A DNA stretch of 64,000 nt from positions 29,081-93,080 of the forward strand of contig NZ_QPJW01000016.1 of NCBI RefSeq assembly GCF_003337355.1, given 5' to 3'. This stretch comes from Fontibacillus phaseoli (lineage in GTDB: Bacteria; Bacillota; Bacilli; Paenibacillales; Paenibacillaceae). This document shows positions 8,385-17,538 of this stretch, one piece after another. The notes beneath the pieces are model-generated. The model was not told the origin of the DNA, made no database searches, and worked only from the letters and a program-made list of their open reading frames with translations. How positions within the stretch are numbered: the first letter of the stretch is position 1; each line of letters starts with the position of its first letter. The translations under genes were made by a program, and so were the position numbers.

Positions 8385-8402
8385 TAGTGAATTTTTTCAC
8401 AA
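8385..8402. promoter_or_regulatory. Rex- or Fnr-type palindromic operator upstream of the hydrogen operon
   Basis: TAGTGAA-TTTT-TTCACAA matches the Rex consensus TTGTGAA-N4-TTCACAA at 13 of 14 arm positions. It equally fits the Fnr/Crp pattern TGTGA-N6-TCACA with one mismatch. Rex senses NADH/NAD and controls fermentation and hydrogenase genes in Firmicutes; Fnr senses oxygen. The site is about 510 bp before hydE, so the leader would be long or a promoter lies near the box. A second palindrome, CAAACGTTTG, overlaps it at 8400-8409. Confidence 0.5.
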
Positions 8403-8410
8403 ACGTTTGA

Positions 8411-8580
8411 TTGATTAATTCATCAAGTTTACTGAATTTACTGAGTTCATTGAGTTGCCAGGGTATCAAATTGTCAAGTTACTGGTTTACTGAGTTCGCC
8501 GGACTTACCGGTTGTTGAGTTCACTGAATACTTCGTTCACCGACAAGAGTTTGCGGAGTTAACGAGAATACCGAGTTCTA
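8411..8580. repeat. Degenerate short repeats around TTACTGAGTTCA
   Basis: Variants of TTTACTGAATTTACTGAGTT recur at irregular spacing (for example 8428-8455, 8477-8497 and 8514-8530). They look like a decayed tandem array. From 8580 to 8780 the plus strand is strongly T-rich and no gene is visible up to hydE. Confidence 0.5.
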
Positions 8581-8909
8581 TCGATTTCTTGCTGCGATTT
8601 TTTTGTATCATGGATCCACTTGGGTATTGTCTTGCTGCTTCTTTGCTTTAGTTTGCCGCTACTATGTTATGTACTTTTGTTTTTACTGTTGTTTTTGCTT
8701 TAGGTTCACGCAATTATTCGTGCCGTAGTTTTTGTATGGTTAAGCTCTAGTTTTTTGCCCTGTTTTCGGAACGGTGTTAACACTCCTTTCCACAACCATG
8801 TTTTACAACTGTATTTCACGGCTTTGCTTTCTGATCTGCATAACTGCATTCCACACCATTCAGAGTTTTTCGCATTCCGTTTATTCCTTGTTCAAGAGGA
8901 TGATTGCTG

Positions 8910-9986
8910 ATGAGACAGTTAATCCACAAGCTCTATTCCCGCGGGGGGTTGTCCAGGGATGAAATCGTCTATTTACTGGCCCGTCTTGATGCAGGGGTGC
9001 GTAAAGAGCTGTATGGCCTGGCCGACCGGAAACGGCGCGAAAAGTATGGAGACAAGGTTTTTTTGCGCGGTCTGATTGAATTCTCGAGCTATTGCAGGCG
9101 GGACTGCCTTTATTGCGGGCTGCGGGCCAGCAACAGGTCGGCGGAGAGGTATCGGCTGAAGCCTCCGGAAATCCTTGATTGCTGCCGGGAAGGGTACGGC
9201 CTGGGATATCGGACATTTGTGCTCCAAAGCGGCGAGGATCCTTGGTATACGGAGGAGATTTTGGTAAATCTCATTCAGGAGATTAAGGCCGAGTTTCCCG
9301 ATACGGCGCTGACTTTATCGATCGGCGAGCGGGAGGATCGGACGTACCAAAGATTGTACGAAGCGGGGGCGGACCGGTTTTTATTGCGACATGAAACCGC
9401 TTCCCCAAAACTCTACCAAACTCTTCATCCTTCGATGTCTTTTGACAATCGGCGGAGATGCCTCAAGGTGCTCCAGGAAATCGGATACCAGGTGGGAGCC
9501 GGCTTCATGGTTGGTTTGCCGGGGCAGACCGCGGATGATTTAGCGGATGATTTGCTGTATTTGCAAGCTTTACACCCGGACATGATCGGTATTGGCCCGT
9601 TTATTCCGCATTCCCGAACTCCTTTAAGCGGGGCGGCGGCCGGTACGATTGAGGATACATTGGCAATGGTCGCCCTGGCGCGCTTGATGGTGCCGGATGC
9701 GCTCATTCCCGCAACGACCGCCTTGGGTTCGCTGGATTCAGAGGGGCGGGAGAAGGCTCTGAAGGCTGGAGCCAACATCGTGATGCCGAACTTGTCACCT
9801 ATTGCAGTCCGCACAAAATATGCCCTGTATAACAACAAGATCTGTACCGGCGACGAGTCGGCGGCTTGCAGGCATTGCCTGGAGCTGCGGATTCATGCGG
9901 CCGGCTTTTCCGTGGATATGGGGAGGGGGGATAGCCTGAAATCATTCCAGGTGAAGCGGCTTACGGCTTCACAATCAGCACAATAA
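8910..9986 (+). CDS. hydE: [FeFe] hydrogenase H-cluster maturase HydE (radical SAM)
   Basis: HydE is a radical SAM enzyme needed to assemble the two-iron subcluster of [FeFe] hydrogenase; it acts on the organometallic product of HydG. The protein has 358 residues. The CX3CX2C cluster motif is at Cys62, Cys66 and Cys69 (CRRDCLYCGLR) and is followed by the HydE-typical RY segment. A GEDPWYTEE motif and the TIM-barrel signature GAGFMVGLPGQT follow. ATG 8910 is preferred because AGAGGA lies 9 nt upstream; a TTG at 8904 is also in frame. It opens a six-gene run reading to 19027 with small gaps. Confidence 0.94.
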   Translation: MRQLIHKLYSRGGLSRDEIVYLLARLDAGVRKELYGLADRKRREKYGDKVFLRGLIEFSSYCRRDCLYCGLRASNRSAERYRLKPPEILDCCREGYGLGYRTFVLQSGEDPWYTEEILVNLIQEIKAEFPDTALTLSIGEREDRTYQRLYEAGADRFLLRHETASPKLYQTLHPSMSFDNRRRCLKVLQEIGYQVGAGFMVGLPGQTADDLADDLLYLQALHPDMIGIGPFIPHSRTPLSGAAAGTIEDTLAMVALARLMVPDALIPATTALGSLDSEGREKALKAGANIVMPNLSPIAVRTKYALYNNKICTGDESAACRHCLELRIHAAGFSVDMGRGDSLKSFQVKRLTASQSAQ

Positions 9987-10031
9987 TCTGTGAAATAAAA
10001 CACAAAACCCTATACAGAGGAGAAATGGCGA

Positions 10032-11024
10032 ATGAGCAAATGGACCAAAAGTAATCAGCCGGGATTTTTCGAAATCCGGCTGGAATCCATCGGCGGGCTG
10101 GGCGCAAATCTGGCCGGGAAAATGCTGGCCGAATCCGGGGTGCTGGGGCTCGGCCTGAATGGAGCCGGCTTTTCATCATATGGCTCGGAAAAGAAAGGAT
10201 CCCCGGTTAAAAGCTTTATCCGGTTTTGCGGTCCCGACATGGAGATCCGCGACCACAGTCCGATCGAACAGCCGGATGTCATCGGCGTATTTCATGAAGC
10301 GCTGCACACGACCGTGCAGGTGCTGAGCGGGTTGAAGCCCGGCGGAGTCGTCCTGGTCAACTCAACCCGCAGCTTTGAGGAGATCCGCAGCGATCTGAAC
10401 TATCCCCATGGAACGCTGGCCATGGTCGATGCCTTGGGCATCGCCTTGGAGGAGCGAACCAGGGTGAATACCTCGATGCTGGGAGCCTTGTTCCGGATCT
10501 GCGATTTCTTGGATCGCGATTCCATGCGGGATGTTATCCGGCGTACCTTTGAAAAAAAATACCCGCAGCTCGTCGAGCCCAATTTGCGGACTTTCGACCG
10601 GGGTTATGACGAGGTGCAGTTTGAAACGGTGGAATCTCCCGCCGAAGCGGCTGCGGTATCCTTTTTGCGGCAACAACCTCAGCTTGGTTATGAAACGCAG
10701 GAACTGGGCGGAATTATCCGGACACAAGGAAACAGTCTGCTTAAAGATTTAAGCGGCTCCCGTCAGGGATATGTGCCCGAGTTGAATCTGGAATCCTGCA
10801 TTCATTGCGCCAACTGCGATGCAGCCTGTCCCGATCTATGCTTCGTATGGGAATCCGCGGAGGATAAGTGCGGGAGAAGGCAGATGTTTTTGCAGGGAAT
10901 CGATTATCAATATTGCAAAGGCTGCTTGAAATGTGTGGAAGTGTGCCCGACCGGGTCGCTGGCTCCCCTCCGGGAAGAGGCCGGATACGCCGACAGCAAT
11001 CGTGTAGCGCATGTTTTTAATTAA
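10032..11024 (+). CDS. Pyruvate:ferredoxin oxidoreductase, fused gamma and delta (ferredoxin) subunits
   Basis: A fusion of 330 residues. Residues 10-215 match the gamma subunit of 2-oxoacid:ferredoxin oxidoreductases (IGGLGANLAGKMLAE, then YGSEKKGSPV, close to the GSE-RRG-PV motif of PorG). Residues 250-310 form a two-cluster ferredoxin like PorD, with Cys256/259/262/266 and Cys295/298/301/305. Together with the next gene it should form a two-polypeptide enzyme that converts pyruvate and CoA to acetyl-CoA, CO2 and reduced ferredoxin in the cytoplasm. Start: ATG 10032 with AGAGGAG upstream. It lies 45 nt after hydE and 27 nt before its partner. Confidence 0.88.
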   Translation: MSKWTKSNQPGFFEIRLESIGGLGANLAGKMLAESGVLGLGLNGAGFSSYGSEKKGSPVKSFIRFCGPDMEIRDHSPIEQPDVIGVFHEALHTTVQVLSGLKPGGVVLVNSTRSFEEIRSDLNYPHGTLAMVDALGIALEERTRVNTSMLGALFRICDFLDRDSMRDVIRRTFEKKYPQLVEPNLRTFDRGYDEVQFETVESPAEAAAVSFLRQQPQLGYETQELGGIIRTQGNSLLKDLSGSRQGYVPELNLESCIHCANCDAACPDLCFVWESAEDKCGRRQMFLQGIDYQYCKGCLKCVEVCPTGSLAPLREEAGYADSNRVAHVFN

Positions 11025-11051
11025 AGCTAAAGCGTAAGGAGGACTTTTCCT

Positions 11052-13343
11052 ATGTCGATCATGGAAGAAGCAGTAACAGCATTAACGACCCCGGAACAAA
11101 CGGTTGCTTTTGAGTCGGGGAATGAAGCCGCGGCAATGGCGGCAATGCAGATCAATTATCATGTGATGGGTTATTTCCCGATCACGCCGTCGACGGAAAT
11201 CGCTCAAATTCTCGATCAGAAGAAGGCGCAGGGTCTTCATGATATCCAACTGATCGCCGCGGACGGCGAGCACGGATCGGCGGGCATCTGCTATGGAGCG
11301 GCGTTGAGCGGAGCTCGGGTAGTCAATGCGACGAGCGCTAACGGATTTATGTACATGCTGGAACAGATTCCCGTACAATCGGGGACCCGGTTTCCGATGG
11401 TGTTAAACCTGGTGACACGCGCTATCAGCGGTCCGCTGGATATTCGCGGCGACCACTCCGATTTGTATTATGCGCTGAACACGGGCTGGCTCATTTTGAC
11501 GGCCAGCACACCGCAGGCGGTATACGACATGAACATTATCGCATTGAAACTGTCCGAGCATACCGATGTGCGGTTGCCGGTTATTGTCGCTTACGACGGT
11601 TTCTTTACTTCCCATCAAAAACGGAAGCTCCATTATTTCCAGGATGGCCGAAGCGTCCGCGCTTTTGTCGGAGAGCAGCCGCCGGCGGGATTCGATAATG
11701 TGGCCGATCCGGCCAATCCGATTACGATCGGCGCCCATATGAACGGCGACGACCTGCTGAATAACCATTACCAGCTGCATCTTGCTCAGGAGCAGGCGGC
11801 CGGGGTGTATAAGCAGATCGTCCACCAATATGAACAATTGTCCGGACGCAGCTATGAAACGCTGGAGCTGTACTGCATGGACGATGCCGAAGTCGCGCTA
11901 TTCCTCTTGAATTCGGCGGCGGAATCGGCAAAGGATACGGTCGACAAGTTGCGCGCGGAAGAGATCAAGGCGGGGCTGGTCCGGCCGAATATTATCCGGC
12001 CGTTCCCGGCTGAAGAGCTGCGGAATGCGCTGCGCGGCGTCAAAGCGCTGCTTGTCGGCGAGCGGGCCGACTCTTACGGCGGACAGGGCGCCAATATGAC
12101 GCATGAGGTGCGCTCCGCCTTGAAGCTGGACCCGGATAATTCCACGATCGTGCTCTCCCGGGTGTTTGGGCTGGGAGGCAAGGATTTTTATCCGGATGAT
12201 GCGGATGCTTTCTTCCGCCTGGCCTTAGAGGCCGTTGAAAAGGGCCGTGCAGAGGTGCCTTTTGACTATTACGGCCAAGTGCCGGGGGAGGAAGATAAAC
12301 GGCTTCAACCGGTGTTGACTCCGCGCCATGGCGATGCCTATAAGAGCGGTCTGATCCAAATTACGCCGAACGAGGCGACCGGCAAGCTCAAAGTGAAGCT
12401 GCCGCCGCTGCGCAGCCTCACAGTCAAACCGAAGCGGCTGGCTCCGGGACACGGCGCTTGCCCGGGCTGTAGCGCCATCTCTTCCCTGGAGCTGTTCTAT
12501 AAAGGGATCGAGGGGGATGTCGTTACCCTCGTGCAAACCGGCTGCGCTTATGTCGTTACCGCCGGTTATCCGTACACGTCCCATAAACAGACTTTCGTTC
12601 ACAACCTGTTCCAAAACGGGGCGGCGACGGTGTCGGGGATGGTTGAAGCTTTTTGGGAGCGGAAACGGCGCGGCGAAATTGAAGTGTCCGATGATGTAAC
12701 CTTCATTATGGTGACGGGCGACGGCGGCATGGATATCGGGATGGGCCCGTCCATCGGGGCGGCGCTGCGCAACCATCGTATGATTATTTTGGAGTATGAC
12801 AATGAGGGTTATATGAATACCGGCTCCCAGTTGTCCTATTCCACGCCGCTCGGACATCAGACGAGTACGTCCGGCGTAGGCAAGAAGCAGAAGGGCAAGG
12901 CGTTCCATCATAAGGACACGCCGCAGATTATGGCCGCAACGAATATCCCGTATGTATTTACGGCGGTGGAGTCCATGCCGCAGGATTTGATTATGAAGGC
13001 CGCCAAGGCGCAGTGGTACGCGCAGAATGAGGGCATGGTTTACGGTAAAGTGTTGAGCACCTGTCCGCTAAACTGGCGCTCCGAAGATCACCTGGGCGGC
13101 ACCATCCTGAAAGCGGCGGTAGACTCGTGCTTCTTCCCGCTGTATGAGGTGGAGCATGGCGTAACCACGATTACGTACGATCCGGAAGCGAAGAACAACC
13201 GGATCCCGGTGTCGGAGTGGCTGGAGATGATGGGCAAGACAAAGCACATGCTTGCCGATGAAGAACTGCTGGGCGCTTTCGAGGAAGAGATCGACAAGCG
13301 CTGGGAACGTCTCAAGCTGAAGCATGAATCCCCGCTCCTGTAA
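11052..13343 (+). CDS. Pyruvate:ferredoxin oxidoreductase, fused alpha and beta subunits
   Basis: A fusion of 763 residues. The alpha part (about 10-420) has YFPITPSTEIAQ near the start and the pyrimidine-binding TPP region. The beta part (about 455-760) has ACPGC near residue 470, the TGC...YPYT stretch typical of PorB, and the TPP/Mg motif GDGGMDIG near 555 followed by the Asn of the EYDNEGY segment. YPYT points to pyruvate rather than 2-oxoglutarate as substrate; this is inference. AAGGAGG precedes the ATG. No ferredoxin clusters are in this chain; they are in the preceding gene, so the two products must assemble. Confidence 0.9.
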   Translation: MSIMEEAVTALTTPEQTVAFESGNEAAAMAAMQINYHVMGYFPITPSTEIAQILDQKKAQGLHDIQLIAADGEHGSAGICYGAALSGARVVNATSANGFMYMLEQIPVQSGTRFPMVLNLVTRAISGPLDIRGDHSDLYYALNTGWLILTASTPQAVYDMNIIALKLSEHTDVRLPVIVAYDGFFTSHQKRKLHYFQDGRSVRAFVGEQPPAGFDNVADPANPITIGAHMNGDDLLNNHYQLHLAQEQAAGVYKQIVHQYEQLSGRSYETLELYCMDDAEVALFLLNSAAESAKDTVDKLRAEEIKAGLVRPNIIRPFPAEELRNALRGVKALLVGERADSYGGQGANMTHEVRSALKLDPDNSTIVLSRVFGLGGKDFYPDDADAFFRLALEAVEKGRAEVPFDYYGQVPGEEDKRLQPVLTPRHGDAYKSGLIQITPNEATGKLKVKLPPLRSLTVKPKRLAPGHGACPGCSAISSLELFYKGIEGDVVTLVQTGCAYVVTAGYPYTSHKQTFVHNLFQNGAATVSGMVEAFWERKRRGEIEVSDDVTFIMVTGDGGMDIGMGPSIGAALRNHRMIILEYDNEGYMNTGSQLSYSTPLGHQTSTSGVGKKQKGKAFHHKDTPQIMAATNIPYVFTAVESMPQDLIMKAAKAQWYAQNEGMVYGKVLSTCPLNWRSEDHLGGTILKAAVDSCFFPLYEVEHGVTTITYDPEAKNNRIPVSEWLEMMGKTKHMLADEELLGAFEEEIDKRWERLKLKHESPLL

Positions 13344-13380
13344 GGGAATCAGGGATTTTTGAAAGGGGAGAATTTCATCT

Positions 13381-13890
13381 ATGGAGGATACTTGCTGCGG
13401 TCAGGGAAAGGTGAACAAGGAACGGCTGGATCAGGTCCGGGAGGTCATCGCCCAGTTTCGGATGCTTCAGGGGGCACTGATTCCCGTTCTGCATGAAATC
13501 CAGGATATATTCGGTTATTTACCGGAGGAAGCGCTCCAAATCGTATCCGAAGAGCTGGAGTTGCCGATGGCGGAAATATACGGGGTAGCGACGTTTTACT
13601 CTTTCTTCTCGCTGGAACCGAAAGGGGAGTACGTGATCCGGGTCTGCATGGGTACAGCCTGCTATATCAAGGGAGCGCAGGCTGTGCTGGACCGGCTGGC
13701 CCAGGAACTCGAAATTCCGGTGCAGGGGACTACGCCTGACGGCAAATTCACGCTGGATGCCACCCGCTGCCTCGGGGCCTGCGGTCTCGCTCCGGTCATG
13801 ACGATCGGCGAGAAAGTGTATGGCCGCTTAACACCGAACGAAATTCCGAAAATCCTGAAATCGATGCGTACGCCCGCCCATACGCATTAA
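13381..13890 (+). CDS. hydC: NADH-linked [FeFe] hydrogenase subunit HydC (NuoE-like)
   Basis: A thioredoxin-like [2Fe-2S] protein of 169 residues, equivalent to the 24-kDa subunit of complex I. Four cluster cysteines are visible: Cys89 and Cys94 (CMGTACY) and Cys130 and Cys134 (CLGACGLAP). In the Thermotoga-type bifurcating hydrogenase, HydC sits beside the NADH-oxidising HydB. The extra Cys5-Cys6 pair at the N-terminus is outside the fold and unexplained. A strong GAAAGGGGAG site precedes the ATG by about 10 nt. It is the first of three consecutive genes for the hydrogenase complex. Confidence 0.9.
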   Translation: MEDTCCGQGKVNKERLDQVREVIAQFRMLQGALIPVLHEIQDIFGYLPEEALQIVSEELELPMAEIYGVATFYSFFSLEPKGEYVIRVCMGTACYIKGAQAVLDRLAQELEIPVQGTTPDGKFTLDATRCLGACGLAPVMTIGEKVYGRLTPNEIPKILKSMRTPAHTH

Positions 13891-13902
13891 GGAGGAAACG
13901 AC

Positions 13903-15786
13903 ATGAAAACATTAGTGGATCTGGAAAGCATACGCACATCTGCGCTGAGCCGGCTTGTCAGGCGGCAGCTCGGCAAGGTGGAGGAGGACAACGTCGGCAT
14001 TGCTCAGCGGTCCGTCATGATTTGCGGCGGTACGGGCTGCGTTTCATCGGATTCGATGATCATCGTCGATGCATTTCATCAGGAAGTAGCCAGTCAGGGG
14101 ATTGAAGATCAGATCGACATCGTGCGTACCGGCTGTTTTGGACTTTGTGAATTGGGGCCCGTGGTTATCGTTTACCCGGAGGAGGTCTTTTATAGCCGTG
14201 TCACCGTGGAGGATGTTGCGGAAATCGTTGAAGATCATTTATTGAAGGGGCAGATTGTAGAGCGGCTGGTTTATGAGGCTTCTATCGAGGACGGGGAGAT
14301 TTTGCCGCTGCAACAGGTTGATTTTTTCCGCAAGCAGATGCGGATTGCTCTTCGCAACTGCGGAACGATCGATCCGGAGGAGATCGACGAGTATATCGCC
14401 ATGAGCGGATACAAAGGGTTGCATAATGTGCTGACCATGATGCAACCGGGCGAAGTTATCCGCACGGTGAAAGAAGCCGGGCTCCGGGGCCGCGGAGGCG
14501 GGGGCTTTCCGACCGGGGTGAAGTGGGAAACCGCGGCCAAACAGAATAATCCGCAAAAATATATTATCTGCAATGCCGATGAAGGCGACCCCGGCGCATT
14601 TATGGACCGCTCCATTCTGGAAGGCGACCCGCATTCGGTACTGGAGGGAATGGCGATTGCCGGTTATGCGATCGGGGCGGACCAGGGCTTCATCTATGTG
14701 CGGGCCGAATATCCAATTGCGGTAAGGCGGATTCAACTCGCCATCAAGCAGGCACGGGAGTATGGGTTGCTCGGAGCCAATCTGTTCGGCAGTGACTTTT
14801 CTTTTGATGTCAGCGTGCGTCTCGGGGCCGGTGCCTTCGTGTGCGGGGAAGAAACCGCGCTGATGAATTCGGTGGAGGGCAAACGGGGAATGCCCAATCC
14901 GAAGCCGCCGTTTCCGGCGGTCAGCGGCCTGTGGGAGAAGCCAACGGTCATAAACAACGTGGAGACGTTGGCCAATATCCCGCAGGTGATGCTCAAAGGG
15001 TCCGCATGGTATGCCGGTATCGGCACGGACAAGAGCAAAGGGACCAAGGTGTTTGCGCTCGGCGGCAAAGTGGTCAACACCGGGCTGGTGGAGGTGCCCA
15101 TGGGCATCACGCTGCGCGAGGTTATTTTTGAGATCGGCGGCGGAATTCCCGGCGGCAAGGCCTTCAAGGCGGTGCAGACCGGGGGGCCGTCCGGCGGTTG
15201 CCTCACCAGCGAGCATCTGGATCGCAAGATCGATTATGATACCTTGCTCAGCCTCGGTTCGATGATGGGCTCGGGCGGCATGCTGGTGATGGATGAGGAG
15301 ACCTGCATGGTTGACGTGGCCCGCTATTATCTCGATTTTACACGCGATGAGTCCTGCGGCAAATGCGTTCCTTGCCGGATCGGCACCAAGCGGCTGCTCG
15401 AAATTTTGGAGAGAATTACAGAAGGTAAAGGAACGATGGAAGATCTTGACGTGCTGGATGAATTGTCCGTGCAAATCAAGGCGGCCTCCCTTTGCGGTTT
15501 GGGGCAAACCGCTCCGAATCCGGTGCTGTCCACGCTCAAATATTTCCGAGATGAGTATGTGGCGCATGTGGTCGACAAAAAATGCCCGTCCGGTGTTTGC
15601 CGTTCCCTAATCTCGTTCGTGATCCGGGCCGAGAAGTGCAGAGGCTGCGGGCTGTGCGCGCGCAAATGTCCGGTAAACGCCATTACGGGCAAGATCAAGG
15701 AGCCGTATCTCATCGATCCGGAGCTGTGCATTAAATGCGGGATTTGCTTTGACAGCTGTAAATTTGCCGCCATCTATAAAAGCTAA
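13903..15786 (+). CDS. hydB: NADH-linked [FeFe] hydrogenase subunit HydB (NuoF-like flavoprotein)
   Basis: A 627-residue flavoprotein with three parts. Residues 35-100 are a thioredoxin-like [2Fe-2S] domain (Cys41, Cys46, Cys78, Cys82). Residues 150-550 are a NuoF core with the FMN/NADH motifs GRGGGGFPTG and ADEGDPGAFMDRS and the [4Fe-4S] motif CGKCVPCR. The C-terminus carries a two-cluster ferredoxin (CRGCGLCARKC and CIKCGICFDSC). It exchanges electrons with NADH. The three-domain build is that of the HydB subunit of trimeric hydrogenases, not of complex I NuoF, which lacks both end domains. AAGGAGG lies 8 nt before the ATG; the gap to hydC is 12 nt. Confidence 0.93.
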   Translation: MKTLVDLESIRTSALSRLVRRQLGKVEEDNVGIAQRSVMICGGTGCVSSDSMIIVDAFHQEVASQGIEDQIDIVRTGCFGLCELGPVVIVYPEEVFYSRVTVEDVAEIVEDHLLKGQIVERLVYEASIEDGEILPLQQVDFFRKQMRIALRNCGTIDPEEIDEYIAMSGYKGLHNVLTMMQPGEVIRTVKEAGLRGRGGGGFPTGVKWETAAKQNNPQKYIICNADEGDPGAFMDRSILEGDPHSVLEGMAIAGYAIGADQGFIYVRAEYPIAVRRIQLAIKQAREYGLLGANLFGSDFSFDVSVRLGAGAFVCGEETALMNSVEGKRGMPNPKPPFPAVSGLWEKPTVINNVETLANIPQVMLKGSAWYAGIGTDKSKGTKVFALGGKVVNTGLVEVPMGITLREVIFEIGGGIPGGKAFKAVQTGGPSGGCLTSEHLDRKIDYDTLLSLGSMMGSGGMLVMDEETCMVDVARYYLDFTRDESCGKCVPCRIGTKRLLEILERITEGKGTMEDLDVLDELSVQIKAASLCGLGQTAPNPVLSTLKYFRDEYVAHVVDKKCPSGVCRSLISFVIRAEKCRGCGLCARKCPVNAITGKIKEPYLIDPELCIKCGICFDSCKFAAIYKS

Positions 15787-15804
15787 AGGTGTGAGGAGAT
15801 CAAG

Positions 15805-17538
15805 ATGGATACCGTAAAATTATGGATCGACAATATCGAAACGGAAGTGCCCCAAGGAACGACGGTTCTCCAGGCAGCCCGCGAGCTGGGCGTGTATATT
15901 CCCACCCTTTGCCACATGCAGGGGGTCAGTCATTCGTCCAATTGCCGCGTCTGTCTGGTAGAGTCGGGCCCCCGATTGATCGCATCTTGTACCTTGGCGG
16001 CGGAAGAAGGTATGCAAATCCGGACCAATACCCAGAAGGTGCGGGATGCGCGGAAGACGACGGTGGAGCTGATCCTGTCGGATCATAACCAAGAGTGCCC
16101 TTCCTGTTCGCGAAGCGGTACTTGCGAGTTGCAGGATGTCTCCAGGCAGGTCGGCGTTCGCCACGTACGTTATACGGGAAAAAAATCGCACAGTCACGTC
16201 GATTTTTCTTCTCCTGCCATTATGAGGGATACGTCAAAGTGCATTCTTTGCGGACGGTGCGTAGCGGTGTGCAATCTACAGTCCGTCGGGGCCATCGGGT
16301 TTATGAATCGCGGTTTTGACACGACCATCGGCCCGGCGATGGGCAAACCGATAGGCGAAAGCGTTTGCGTAAACTGCGGCCAATGCATTATGGCTTGTCC
16401 GGTTGGAGCACTGCAGGAGCGGGAAAATATGAACGATGTCTGGCAGGCCATCGCCGATCCCAACAAGTTCGTCGTGGTTCAGGCCGCTCCGGCGGTAAGG
16501 GTCGCGCTCGGCGAAGAGTTCGGCATGCCGGTCGGTACCCGGGTGACCGGCAAAATGGTTGCCGCGCTCCGGCGGATCGGGTTCGACAAGGTGTTCGACA
16601 CGGATTTCGGTGCCGACGTGACCATCATGGAGGAAGGCAACGAGCTGCTGCAACGGTTGGAAACCGGCGAACGGCTGCCGCTCATGACCTCCTGTTGCCC
16701 GGGCTGGGTGAAATTCGTCGAGCATTTTTTCCCGGATATGATGGATAACCTCTCCAGTTGCAAATCCCCTCACGAGATGGAGGGGGCGCTCATCAAGAGT
16801 TATTTTGCGCAGATGATGGACATCGATCCCGAGCGGATCGTGGTCGTTTCGATCATGCCTTGTACGGCAAAGAAATATGAAGGGCAGCGTGAAGAATTGT
16901 CGCACGCGGAACGGCAGGATGTGGACTATGTCCTGACGACCAGAGAACTGGCCTGGATGATCAAGGAAGCGGGAATCGATTTCGCTCGTCTGCGTGGGGA
17001 GGATTTCGACAATCCGTTTGGCGAGGCGTCCGGAGCCGGAGTCATTTTCGGGGCAACGGGTGGAGTGGCTGAAGCCGCCTTGCGTACGGTGTTTGAGCTG
17101 GTTGCCGGAGAAGAGCTGGACACCGTCGAGTATACCGCCGTGCGCGGAATGGAGGGGATCAAGGAAACGGCGGTCATGCTGCCTAACGGGAAAATGATTC
17201 GTACTGCCGTCGCACACGGTCTTGGCAACGCCAGAAAACTCATGAACATGATCGCCAAAGGAGAGCGAAACTACGAGTTCATCGAAGTGATGGCCTGTCC
17301 GGGCGGTTGCATCTGCGGCGGCGGCCAGCCTCTGCTCCAGGCCGATCTCAGGGGCAAGGTCAATGTAAAAGCGGAGCGGGCGAAAGCGATCTATGACGAG
17401 GACGAGGCGTCGCCGATCCGCAAATCGCACCGCAATCCGCACATCCTTCGAGTGTATGCGGAGTTCCTGGAGCGGCCGAACAGTTCCAAGAGCCACACTT
17501 ATCTGCATACGCATTACAAAGTGCGCTCCCGTTATTAA
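15805..17538 (+). CDS. hydA: [FeFe] hydrogenase catalytic subunit HydA
   Basis: Catalytic subunit of 577 residues with the full M3 layout. An N-terminal [2Fe-2S] domain (Cys36/47/50/62) is followed by a His-ligated [4Fe-4S] cluster (His94, Cys98/101/107) and a two-cluster ferredoxin (Cys146-156 and Cys188-198). The H-cluster domain has all three signatures: TSCCPGW (295-301), MPCTAKKYE (351-359) and ACPGGCICGGGQP (497-509). The small-subunit-like end is fused at the C-terminus. All cluster ligands and the proton-channel Cys of TSCCPGW are present, so the enzyme should be active. With HydB and HydC it probably evolves H2 from NADH plus reduced ferredoxin. Confidence 0.97.
   Translation: MDTVKLWIDNIETEVPQGTTVLQAARELGVYIPTLCHMQGVSHSSNCRVCLVESGPRLIASCTLAAEEGMQIRTNTQKVRDARKTTVELILSDHNQECPSCSRSGTCELQDVSRQVGVRHVRYTGKKSHSHVDFSSPAIMRDTSKCILCGRCVAVCNLQSVGAIGFMNRGFDTTIGPAMGKPIGESVCVNCGQCIMACPVGALQERENMNDVWQAIADPNKFVVVQAAPAVRVALGEEFGMPVGTRVTGKMVAALRRIGFDKVFDTDFGADVTIMEEGNELLQRLETGERLPLMTSCCPGWVKFVEHFFPDMMDNLSSCKSPHEMEGALIKSYFAQMMDIDPERIVVVSIMPCTAKKYEGQREELSHAERQDVDYVLTTRELAWMIKEAGIDFARLRGEDFDNPFGEASGAGVIFGATGGVAEAALRTVFELVAGEELDTVEYTAVRGMEGIKETAVMLPNGKMIRTAVAHGLGNARKLMNMIAKGERNYEFIEVMACPGGCICGGGQPLLQADLRGKVNVKAERAKAIYDEDEASPIRKSHRNPHILRVYAEFLERPNSSKSHTYLHTHYKVRSRY

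Noticed and set aside
7300..8900. CRISPR array
   Set aside because: The 9-bp units have no spacers, the 24-bp elements are inverted and irregularly spaced, and no cas genes are near.
8774..8962. 62-codon ORF overlapping the hydE start
   Set aside because: Different frame from hydE, Phe/Cys-rich random-looking product, no Shine-Dalgarno.
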